Assembly: GCF_019134595.1 (NCBI RefSeq)
Contig: NZ_CP077771.1
Location: 124,001-188,000, forward strand
Reading direction: 5' to 3'
DNA length: 64,000 nucleotides
From: Pseudoalteromonas shioyasakiensis
Lineage (GTDB): Bacteria; Pseudomonadota; Gammaproteobacteria; Enterobacterales; Alteromonadaceae
Below the pieces are notes generated by a model. The model was not told the DNA's origin, searched no databases, and was given only the letters and a program-made list of their open reading frames with translations. Position numbers and translations under genes: made by a program. Numbering within the stretch: the stretch's first letter is position 1; each line of letters begins with the position of its first letter. Below are positions 27,098 through 34,990 of the stretch, piece by piece.

Positions 27098-28099
27098 CTA
27101 ACTCGCTTGACTATTTCGACAGTCATATTTAAGCGCATTTAAAATTGTAATCACCTGCCAACTAAAAAAATCAACACCTTGCAGGCTTGCTACACTGACA
27201 GGCCTATTCATCGCAAAGCTATAAACCAGGGTTTGATCATTAAAGTTGATCTTTTGCTCTGGCCAACTCAATGCAAATTGGCGCTGAAAATCAACAGCGG
27301 CTTGCTTACAATCGCCAGCCTGAATTTGAGTATCAAATGCAACTAATTCATCGAGCTGACTACCTAAGCAGCGTTTAATACCAGCAACAAGATTCTTGGC
27401 CGACCTCACTTCAGTCAACAGCGCAACAGCCATGGGGACATATTTTGTTGCCCCAGTTTGCAATAGCACCACAATAGCTTGCTCTCGAGTAAACTGTTGG
27501 CTCACATAGTTGCAAACAAAATTCATTCTCTGTGGGTCTAGCAATAATAGGTACACAGACATTAACGGTGAATTAATCATCGCAGCCTTTTCAAATGCGT
27601 TTACTGTTTCTTGCATTTCAGGCATGTCTGGGAGCTGTTTTACAGCACGTTTTATTGCTTTATAAATAATCGCCTGTGTATCTGAATTACCGTACACATT
27701 TGCCCAATTCAAAAAGTCGCTATTGGCTGGCCCACTTATTGTTAAGCTTTTCTCCAAAAGCTTATGTTTTAAAAGCGTAAACTCATGTCGGTTTAATAAC
27801 CCCAAAAACCTCTGCTTTTGAGAGTTCGACATTAATAGCAGCACAACCAAGCACGCTTCTGCAATGTCATCTAATGACGTTTCTTGCTGTTTTAACGTCT
27901 CAATTTCTTCAATAATGCGTTGCACCATTTCAAACTGTACATTGCTAGCACCCTGATATGCTTGTACTTTTAAAGCTAACTGCTGACGAACTTGGTCAAT
28001 AAACCCAATGCTATAAAAAGCACTTTGCTGCATCACATTTAAATTTGAAAGAGCTGCTTTATGCTCATTTAAAATGAGTGATAACACCTTATCCACCAA
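27098..28099 (-). CDS. Unknown helical protein between PAAR and Rhs, candidate adaptor
   Basis: I do not recognise this 333-residue protein. It is almost all alpha-helical, with repeated hairpins (ETLKQQ.., QKQRFLGLLNRHEFTLLKHKLLEKSL, QAIVVLLQTGATKYVPMAVALLTEV), suggesting a HEAT-like or armadillo-like scaffold. It has no signal peptide or membrane span. It probably starts at GTG 28099, inside the last codons of PAAR (11-base overlap). It ends two bases before the thiolase-like gene. Known adaptor families (EagR, DUF4123, DUF2169, DUF3540) are not evident in the operon, so this gene and its neighbour are the natural adaptor candidates. Confidence 0.6.
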   Translation of the reverse strand: MVDKVLSLILNEHKAALSNLNVMQQSAFYSIGFIDQVRQQLALKVQAYQGASNVQFEMVQRIIEEIETLKQQETSLDDIAEACLVVLLLMSNSQKQRFLGLLNRHEFTLLKHKLLEKSLTISGPANSDFLNWANVYGNSDTQAIIYKAIKRAVKQLPDMPEMQETVNAFEKAAMINSPLMSVYLLLLDPQRMNFVCNYVSQQFTREQAIVVLLQTGATKYVPMAVALLTEVRSAKNLVAGIKRCLGSQLDELVAFDTQIQAGDCKQAAVDFQRQFALSWPEQKINFNDQTLVYSFAMNRPVSVASLQGVDFFSWQVITILNALKYDCRNSQAS

Positions 28100-28379
28100 T
28101 TAAAACTGTTGGGTTACCTAAAACTATTTTACCGCCATGAGAAGTACTGTCTCCCATTCTAGCCGCAGGTTTCCCATTTATTTTAACTGTGCCAGAACCG
28201 CTATTAATGCTATCTGGTGGGCCAACACATACAAGCATGTCGCCTTTTCTTGCGGCAGGCATATTGCCTATTAATACATTGGCAGAACCAGCCACAATGG
28301 GTCCACCTACGTGAGGTACCTGTGCCGTGACTTTTGGACAAACATGCATATGCCCTAACGTTGAAGCGGGTTTTCCCAT
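28089..28379 (-). CDS. PAAR-repeat spike-tip protein
   Basis: This 96-residue protein is typical of a single PAAR domain: short Gly/Pro-rich beta turns (HVGGPIVAGSANVLIGNMPAARKGDMLVCVGPPDSI, KINGKPAARMGDSTSHGGKIVLG). Histidine and cysteine residues (H10, H12, C14, C51, H80) could bind the zinc at the tip. PAAR caps the VgrG trimer and carries effectors. It is a free-standing domain here, not fused to Rhs. It sits 20 bases downstream of a small unknown gene that follows vgrG, and overlaps the next gene by 11 bases. Confidence 0.9.
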   Translation of the reverse strand: MGKPASTLGHMHVCPKVTAQVPHVGGPIVAGSANVLIGNMPAARKGDMLVCVGPPDSINSGSGTVKINGKPAARMGDSTSHGGKIVLGNPTVLIGG

Positions 28380-28399
28380 AATGCCTTCCTTGTTTTAGG

Positions 28400-28756
28400 C
28401 TATTCGTTTAAAGGAATAACTTGTAACTTATTTGTGCACACGAGTTTTGCTAACTCCTGCGCTATTTCGTCGTACGAAAGATCATTTATTATTGAACTTG
28501 TTTGTGTAGCGTATTGATAAATATGCGACAACACATTGCTACTATTGAGTACAGGGTGAAGGTTTATAAAAAATTGCTCAGCAAAATAACCATCAAGGCT
28601 CTTAAAATAATCTATTGGCAAGTTCAAAAACGGATCATCAGGGCGATTTACACAAAGACACACCAAATGAGGAAGCCCATAACGGCAATAAACGGTAAAG
28701 CCATTACTTGCTGCGCCATGCACGACACCTGGTTGAAACGTATTATGTAATTCCAT
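28400..28756 (-). CDS. Small unknown protein between VgrG and PAAR
   Basis: I cannot assign this 118-residue soluble protein to a family. It has an aromatic/cysteine-rich first half (VYCRYGLPHLVCLCVNRPDDPFLNLPIDYFKSLDGYFAEQFFINLH) and a helical second half (SYDEIAQELAKLVCTNKL). The ATG follows the vgrG stop by one base, so the two are translationally coupled. The tight position between VgrG and PAAR suggests a role in spike assembly or chaperoning. Confidence 0.65.
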   Translation of the reverse strand: MELHNTFQPGVVHGAASNGFTVYCRYGLPHLVCLCVNRPDDPFLNLPIDYFKSLDGYFAEQFFINLHPVLNSSNVLSHIYQYATQTSSIINDLSYDEIAQELAKLVCTNKLQVIPLNE

Positions 28757-28757
28757 G

Positions 28758-30611
28758 CTAGTTCAACTTGATCATGCCAGCAGAAAGGGTAATTGCACTC
28801 CCATCAACCTTTACGTTACTGCCTTTAATATTGATATTTGTGCCTTCGATAGAAATATTCCCGCTACTACTCATAGTAATTTTTGCCGATCCGGTCTTAA
28901 TAACGATTTCTTTCCCCGCTTCGATATTGAGTGATTTACCCACTTTCAGCGTGTCATTTTCACCAATATCGACGGTGCGATTCACTTTTACTTTGGCATC
29001 ATCGTTGTTGCCCACTTCAAGAAAACGATCATTATCAATTTTTTCTTTTTGATCATTTTTTACATACAGCTGCTTATCTTTTTCTGCTTGCATGTAAACA
29101 AGTTCATTGCCTTTTTTATCTTCAAAACGCAGTTCATTAAAATTATCTGCACCACCCTCTTTTGTTGAGCGTGTCTTGATACCGCTTTGTGTTTTATCTG
29201 CAGGTAATGCATAAGGAGGCATTAAGTCAGCGTTGTATACTGCACCACTAATAATTGGCTGATCAGGGTCACCATTAATAAAGTCGACTAACACTTCTTG
29301 CCCTACACGAGGAAAGAAAAATGCGCCCCACTTTTTACCGGCCCAGTTTTGTGCAACCCTGATCCAGCATGAACTTTGCGAGTCTTTTTTACCTTCTCGG
29401 TCCCAATCGAACTGCACTTTCACACGTCCGTATTGATCAACCATAATTTCATCTGCGCTGTCGCCCGTCACTATGGCTGTTTGCACACCATGAATAACAG
29501 GCTTGCGCATGCTGTGCGCTGCACGATATGGCACATCTTTTGGTACACATTCAAAGTGATTGGTAAATACTTCTTGCGCGCCAGATTGCTGAGCACCCGA
29601 TTGATTTGGCACCGTAATAGACGTTAGTAAAGATGTGATAGCAAATGTTTTACCTTCTAGGCGCGGGTCTTCATGTTTTTTAAAGCTAAATAATTTACCC
29701 ACCGAGAATGAACGGCAATCACTTCTACCGCTACTTAACTTCATATTACGCTGTAATGATTCAAGTTGAACGGCTGCCAAACCTGCAGCTCTTGGATGGG
29801 TTTCGGCTTCAGCGGTATATTCAAAAATTTCAGCAACTGACTGGGTCGGTAAATTTGCTTTTTTGTGATCGCCATCTGGGTATCTTGGTGGTTGTTTAAA
29901 ATCATAGCCAATACGCTTGTAGCTGCCAGGCGCTATGCTTAAACCACCTTGCCATTTATTAATGTGGGACTCACTGAGGTGACCAGAAGTAAACTCAACT
30001 TTTGCTTCTGCGCACTCTTCGTAAGCTGTTATATCATCAGCGAGTACAAGCGTATGGGCACTGTTACTATGCTCGAAAAAATAAAAAATACCTTCTTGCT
30101 GAAATAAGCGTTGAATAAAGTCAAAATCTGACTCTTGGTACTGAACACAATACTCGTACTTGGGATACGTTTTAGTTGTATTATCTTTAAAAGCGACACT
30201 GTGTTGACCAAACAAATCGGCAAAAATATCTTTTATTGTTTTCTTTTGGAAGATCCGACTGTTTTTGCGGTTTCGCATTGATGCTGCGAAAGGAACAATA
30301 GTGGCGTGGTAATCTATATAATTTTTTTGCTCATCAATATCAGCAGTGCGGCTACCATTAGAGACTAATTGGCTAACTATGCCATGAAAATAACGCTCAC
30401 CAGCGCTATCGGCATTCTTTACTTTAATAGAAACAGGTTTTCCCACCAGATCTTCATGCGCTATTTGTGTGCCTATAGTGAACATATTCACTGACATCAC
30501 AAACAAATCAGACATAGACTCTTGCACCACCAGCCGAGTTAAGTAAAGCGTATCTTTACCTGCTGGGGTGTTAATCTGAATTACATTGTTATCTTGTGTT
30601 GCTTTTTGCAT
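28758..30611 (-). CDS. vgrG: T6SS spike protein VgrG (TssI)
   Basis: This 617-residue protein has the full VgrG plan: gp27-like N-terminal domain (DTLYLTRLVVQESMSDLFVMSVNMF), the hub and OB region, then the gp5-like segment (DQYGRVKVQFDWDREGKKDSQSSCWIRVAQNWAGKKWGAFFFPRVGQEVLVDFINGDPDQPIISG). A beta-helix of repeated VxV/IxI turns runs to the C-terminus. It has no C-terminal effector extension, so cargo must ride on PAAR. ATG 30611 is chosen because AGGAAG lies six bases before it; the longer frame overlaps the terminator upstream. It is separated from hcp by that terminator. Confidence 0.95.
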   Translation of the reverse strand: MQKATQDNNVIQINTPAGKDTLYLTRLVVQESMSDLFVMSVNMFTIGTQIAHEDLVGKPVSIKVKNADSAGERYFHGIVSQLVSNGSRTADIDEQKNYIDYHATIVPFAASMRNRKNSRIFQKKTIKDIFADLFGQHSVAFKDNTTKTYPKYEYCVQYQESDFDFIQRLFQQEGIFYFFEHSNSAHTLVLADDITAYEECAEAKVEFTSGHLSESHINKWQGGLSIAPGSYKRIGYDFKQPPRYPDGDHKKANLPTQSVAEIFEYTAEAETHPRAAGLAAVQLESLQRNMKLSSGRSDCRSFSVGKLFSFKKHEDPRLEGKTFAITSLLTSITVPNQSGAQQSGAQEVFTNHFECVPKDVPYRAAHSMRKPVIHGVQTAIVTGDSADEIMVDQYGRVKVQFDWDREGKKDSQSSCWIRVAQNWAGKKWGAFFFPRVGQEVLVDFINGDPDQPIISGAVYNADLMPPYALPADKTQSGIKTRSTKEGGADNFNELRFEDKKGNELVYMQAEKDKQLYVKNDQKEKIDNDRFLEVGNNDDAKVKVNRTVDIGENDTLKVGKSLNIEAGKEIVIKTGSAKITMSSSGNISIEGTNINIKGSNVKVDGSAITLSAGMIKLN

Positions 30612-30635
30612 TCCATGCTTCCTATTCCTAAAGAT

Positions 30636-30664
30636 CAAAAAAGCTCTGAGCAAAACTCAGAGCT
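30636..30664 (-). terminator. Terminator between hcp and vgrG
   Basis: AGCTCTGAG (30642-30650) and CTCAGAGCT (30656-30664) form a perfect nine-pair stem with a five-base loop. Read on the minus strand, T residues follow immediately. It lies just after the hcp stop and just before vgrG. It should reduce read-through, so Hcp is made in large excess over VgrG. Confidence 0.85.
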
Positions 30665-30682
30665 ATTAGGTACTGCAAAAAA

Positions 30683-31162
30683 TTACATTTGCTGACCTTT
30701 AACACCGCTGTAACCATAAACAAGTGGTGCAGTGATGTTATTTTTGTCGTCAGTAGGAGTAACAGTCATCATCATTTCTGTGTAGCTGATAGTGATTGTT
30801 TCAACTGGACGGTCATTTTGAACAGATACCGAGTAGCTAGAAATCATTGCATCTGTAAGTTCGATTTTCATGATTTCTTCAACTTTATCACCTTGCTTAG
30901 TGATGTGGAAAACAGCCGGTAGGCCTTTACCAATTGTCGCTTCTTTGAAAAGGTCTGGAGACGCTTTATCTTGAAGTTTAGTGATAGTTACATCACCTAA
31001 GCGAGTTGAGCTAGATTCACGGTCCATTGCTGTACCAGTGTGTGCTGAAATTTCACGACTAACGTTCCAATCTAATGATAAAACTGTGATTAAATCTTTA
31101 AAAGACTCAGCAGTAGTTTCGCCTTTAATTGAACCGTATTTTAAATATGTATTTGATTGCAT
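30683..31162 (-). CDS. hcp: T6SS inner-tube protein Hcp (TssD)
   Basis: This 159-residue protein has the Hcp fold pattern: YLKYGSIKGETTAESFKDLITVLSLDWNVSREI, then VTITKLQDKASPDLFKEATIGKGLPAVFHI, then MKIELTDAMISSYSVSVQNDRPVETITISYTEM. Hcp hexamers stack to form the expelled tube and can chaperone small effectors. GGAG lies nine bases before the ATG. It heads the vgrG/PAAR/Rhs arm but has its own strong promoter at 31340-31368 and a terminator behind it. Confidence 0.96.
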   Translation of the reverse strand: MQSNTYLKYGSIKGETTAESFKDLITVLSLDWNVSREISAHTGTAMDRESSSTRLGDVTITKLQDKASPDLFKEATIGKGLPAVFHITKQGDKVEEIMKIELTDAMISSYSVSVQNDRPVETITISYTEMMMTVTPTDDKNNITAPLVYGYSGVKGQQM

Positions 31163-31339
31163 TTGATAATGCTCCTTTTAATTTATAAATAATATCCATT
31201 ACATTGGATCATTTACTTTTGGTTTCCCAAAATTCCTTTGAAATCATTATCTCTAACTGCGCAACGAAAAGGTCTTCAATATCCTTTCCCTAGACGAAGA
31301 CAATGTCTCAATGTTCCATCAACTAATGAAGACGGACAA

Positions 31340-31368
31340 ATTATAATCCGACTCCAAAAAAGAAACAA
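31340..31368 (-). promoter_or_regulatory. Promoter of hcp with a long leader
   Basis: On the minus strand, TTGTTT (31363-31368) and a perfect TATAAT (31340-31345) are 17 bases apart. They lie in the gap after clpV. Transcription would start near 31333, giving a leader of about 170 bases before the hcp ATG at 31162. The leader contains GTCTTC/GAAGAC arms around 31263-31302 that could pair. Confidence 0.55.
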
Positions 31369-31386
31369 GAAACTAATTTAAATATA

Positions 31387-33990
31387 TTAATTTATATTAA
31401 CAACAAATAAATCATCATTTAAATCTAATGATATACTATTGATTTTACTACCACTAATAAGACTATCAAGTAAAGATTCAGATAATAATGGCAAGACATT
31501 ATTTTGCAATAATGCGTGAATATTTCTTGCACCCGAACCAGAGTCATTACAATTGTTAACTATATAATCTACAACAAGATCTGAATATAAAAAATAAGAT
31601 TTGTAATTTTTGTTAACTCTATTTTTTATTTTACTTAATTGCAGTTTTGTAATTTCTGCAAGAGTTTCTTTATTTAGTGGCAAATATGGTATGACATTGA
31701 TGCGGCCGAGGAATGCAGCTTTAAATACTTCAAGTAAATCACTTTGAATAGCCTTTTGCAGACCCTGAACGCTTGGCGCTGTTTCTTCGTCTTCAAATAA
31801 GCTCATTGTTGTTTCAGTACCCACATTCGAGGTCATAATGATAATCGTGTTTTTGAAGTCGATATCTCTACCTTCTCCATCTTTAATTGTGCCTTTGTCA
31901 AACACTTGGTAAAAGATGTCATGTACACCTGGGTGCGCTTTTTCAATTTCATCTAGCAAAATAACACTGTATGGCTTACGTCTGATCGCCTCTGTTAATA
32001 CGCCACCCTCGCCGTAGCCTACATAACCAGGAGGTGATCCAAGTAGTAACGATACTTTATGCTCTTCTTTGTATTCTGACATGTTGATGATTGTGATGTT
32101 TTCTTCACTGCCATACACTTCATTCGCTAATGCAAGTGCCGTCTCTGTTTTACCAACACCACTTGGACCCGCTAGCATAAAAATTCCATTCGGGCGGCTT
32201 TCGTCAGCTAATTGCGCTTTAGATGTCTGTACAACTTTTGCAATTAACTCCAACGCATGATCTTGGCCAACAACACGCTCTTTCATTGTGCTTGCTAAAT
32301 TAAGAACACTCTTCACATCATCTTCATGCATCTTGCCAACAGGGATACCAGTCCAGTCAGAAATAACTTGCGCAATTAACTCATCATCAACCTGCCAATG
32401 CACCATGTTCGAATCATATTTGGCTAAGCTTTCTTTGCATTGTTGAAGCTTTTCAATTTCTGCACTTGGCTGTTCTGTTTCATCATTCAAGCCAGTGATG
32501 ACTTCCTTTACATCTTTAATAAGTGACATTTCATTTTCGAATTGCGACTTCAATGGTGCAAGCTGCTCAGTAATTTGCTGACACTTATTTGTTAAACTCT
32601 CAAGCACCTCACTGTGATTTAATCCTGTGCGTTGTTCACGAGTTAACATATTAATTTGCGACTCTATTTCTGAGCGTTCATTTTCAAGCGTTTCGATTGA
32701 ATTAGGTGTTGATGCTTGGCTCATTGCAACCCGAGCGCAGGCTGTATCAAGTAAACCAACAGCTTTATCAGGAAGTTGTCTGCCTGTAATGTAGCGGTGT
32801 GATAAATGCACTGCGCTTTCTAGCGCTTGCTCGGAAATGAACACATTATGGTGTTTTTCCATAACAGGCACTAAACCACGTAACATCGCAATTGCTTTTT
32901 CTGGTGTAGGCTCTTCCACTTTAACGACTTGGAATCGGCGAGCCAATGCTGCGTCTTTTTCAAAGAACTTTTTATATTCAGCCCATGTTGTGGCTGCAAT
33001 TGTTCTGAGTTCGCCGCGAGCTAGCGCCGGTTTTAAAAGATTTGCAGCATCATTTTGACCAGCTTGGCCACCACTACCGATCATTGTGTGCGCTTCATCG
33101 ATAAATAAAATAACAGGATTTGGGGTGTTTTTAATTTCCGATATTAAAGACTTTAGCCTATTTTCGAATTCACCTTTCATACCCGCGCCGGCCTGTAATA
33201 AAGCGAGATCTAGGGTGTGAATTTTTACATTTTTTAAAACATCTGGAACACTGCCTTGAGCAATTCTTAGCGCTAACCCTTCAACAACTGCGGTCTTACC
33301 TACCCCAGCTTCACCAGTTAGAATGGGGTTATTTTGTCTACGTCGAGTAAGAATATCGACCATTTGTCTAATTTCAAAATCACGCCCCAAAATTGGATCT
33401 ATTTTTCCTGCTTTTGCCTGAGCTGTTAGATCAACTGTAAATTGATCTAAACTCGGCGTTTTAGAACTTGTAGATACCGATTTTTCAGCCTGACTATTTG
33501 CCACAGGGCTTTGTTCTTGTGACTTTGCGACCATTTCAGGCCAAGCATGCAATAATTGCCCTGCTTCTATCTTATTAAACTCTTTACTACAACGACTCAC
33601 TAAACTTGCTAAAGTGTCATCTTTTACCAGCGTGTAAATTAAGTAAGCACTACGAATTTGTGTATCTGTAAAATCAATGCTCGTACTAAGCCACGTTTGC
33701 TTGAGCAAACTGGTCACATGCATCGATAAACTCGGTGATGAGTTACAACCCGTTTTGTGCATTTCTAAAGACTTATTCAAATCATTTTTTAACGAGTCTC
33801 TATCAATATCGTAAGCGCTCAAAATAATTCGAAAATCATCAAGTTGTTGCTCAAGCATCGCTAGTAACCAATGCTCTAATTCAACAGTGAAGTGACTTCG
33901 GCTATTACAAATTGCAACAGCCTGTTCAAGACTCTTTTTGCACTCTGGGCTTAGTTTTTCTACGAGTGTATTTAGCGTCATTGTAGACAT
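31387..33990 (-). CDS. tssH: T6SS sheath-recycling ATPase ClpV (TssH)
   Basis: This 867-residue AAA+ unfoldase has a Clp N-domain (about residues 1-150). The first ATPase has Walker A GEAGVGKT (226-233) and Walker B VILFIDEAHTMIG. A middle coiled-coil with EIESQINMLTREQRTG follows. The second ATPase (GPSGVGKTETALALANEVYG, then VILLDEIEKAHPGVHDIFYQVFDKG) completes it. It disassembles contracted TssB/TssC sheaths. Last gene of the tssA operon, 19 bases after tssG. Full family length, no lesions seen. Confidence 0.97.
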   Translation of the reverse strand: MSTMTLNTLVEKLSPECKKSLEQAVAICNSRSHFTVELEHWLLAMLEQQLDDFRIILSAYDIDRDSLKNDLNKSLEMHKTGCNSSPSLSMHVTSLLKQTWLSTSIDFTDTQIRSAYLIYTLVKDDTLASLVSRCSKEFNKIEAGQLLHAWPEMVAKSQEQSPVANSQAEKSVSTSSKTPSLDQFTVDLTAQAKAGKIDPILGRDFEIRQMVDILTRRRQNNPILTGEAGVGKTAVVEGLALRIAQGSVPDVLKNVKIHTLDLALLQAGAGMKGEFENRLKSLISEIKNTPNPVILFIDEAHTMIGSGGQAGQNDAANLLKPALARGELRTIAATTWAEYKKFFEKDAALARRFQVVKVEEPTPEKAIAMLRGLVPVMEKHHNVFISEQALESAVHLSHRYITGRQLPDKAVGLLDTACARVAMSQASTPNSIETLENERSEIESQINMLTREQRTGLNHSEVLESLTNKCQQITEQLAPLKSQFENEMSLIKDVKEVITGLNDETEQPSAEIEKLQQCKESLAKYDSNMVHWQVDDELIAQVISDWTGIPVGKMHEDDVKSVLNLASTMKERVVGQDHALELIAKVVQTSKAQLADESRPNGIFMLAGPSGVGKTETALALANEVYGSEENITIINMSEYKEEHKVSLLLGSPPGYVGYGEGGVLTEAIRRKPYSVILLDEIEKAHPGVHDIFYQVFDKGTIKDGEGRDIDFKNTIIIMTSNVGTETTMSLFEDEETAPSVQGLQKAIQSDLLEVFKAAFLGRINVIPYLPLNKETLAEITKLQLSKIKNRVNKNYKSYFLYSDLVVDYIVNNCNDSGSGARNIHALLQNNVLPLLSESLLDSLISGSKINSISLDLNDDLFVVNIN

Positions 33991-34009
33991 AATATTTCCT
34001 TGTATTTAT

Positions 34010-34990
34010 TTATCCTTTGAACGAAAGTTCAGAGACTTTGCCATTTTGAGCAGCGTTTTCGGGTAACAGAAAACTATTACAGCCTAATTGACATCGTTCT
34101 TTTAATAGTTGCTTTGCACCAAGCTTATAAAAGTTTGCTTTTACTATCAGTGCATGCTGAATTTGATTACCAACAAAATCACCCACAATTTGATGGGCTA
34201 AATTCCAGAGTTCTTGCTGTGGTAGCAGACGGGCTGTTTGGTGCTCATTTTTGGGCTCGATAATAACTTCGATCTTTGTTGATATATCCCAAACTTGCTT
34301 GCCTGCAATCGCATCAATACCAAGCCTTGCATGTTGACCTGCAAAGCCCCCACTATTAATGCGCGTTTGCTCAGATTGCTTTAACGGCTGCCATTGGCCT
34401 ACAAATTGGTTTATGCTGACATCACAGTCTAAATAGAAAGTTAAAATATTTCGCAGATCAGCAATATTTCGTGTTTTTCGACTGAAAAGACCACTGAAAT
34501 AAAGCTGATGAGGGGCATTGCCCCCACTCAAAAGTGCCAAAATTTTTGTGTGGTTATCTTGATGGCTATTAGCAAAATTAAGTGCGGGTTTATACTTTTT
34601 CCAAGCTCGGTAGTACAACGAAATCAAACGATGATTAAACATATCGTAGAAATCTCTCATTGTACTGTCTTTATAACGCAATCGCTGCATCACCAGTTCA
34701 CTATAAAAATGTGGCAAAGCACCAGAGCAACCGGTCATCCCCATAAATGATATTTCCATATCAAACTGAGTGATCCCTGCAACGTTTTTAGCAGGTTTTA
34801 ATTTAGTTATCGCATTACCCGCAAAGCCAAATTTTTGTGTTGAACTAAACTTGATCAGCTCTAGTTTTGGCTGACAATCATAACCAACTTTTCGGTATTG
34901 CTGGGCCGCACTCGACAACTGAGACTCGATCACAAACACGGCTTTGTAAAAATCTATTTCTGTCGCATTCTCGAGCAATTGTGCAATCAT
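34010..34990 (-). CDS. tssG: T6SS baseplate protein TssG
   Basis: This 326-residue protein shows the TssG pattern: FYKAVFVIESQLSSAAQQYRKVGYDCQPKLELIKFSS near the start, then MTGCSGALPHFYSELVMQR, then DFYDMFNHRLISLYYRAWKKYKP, then LYFSGLFSRKTRNIADLRNILTFYL. TssG joins TssF, TssE and TssK in the wedge of the baseplate. The start overlaps the tssF stop by four bases (ATGA). Confidence 0.95.
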   Translation of the reverse strand: MIAQLLENATEIDFYKAVFVIESQLSSAAQQYRKVGYDCQPKLELIKFSSTQKFGFAGNAITKLKPAKNVAGITQFDMEISFMGMTGCSGALPHFYSELVMQRLRYKDSTMRDFYDMFNHRLISLYYRAWKKYKPALNFANSHQDNHTKILALLSGGNAPHQLYFSGLFSRKTRNIADLRNILTFYLDCDVSINQFVGQWQPLKQSEQTRINSGGFAGQHARLGIDAIAGKQVWDISTKIEVIIEPKNEHQTARLLPQQELWNLAHQIVGDFVGNQIQHALIVKANFYKLGAKQLLKERCQLGCNSFLLPENAAQNGKVSELSFKG

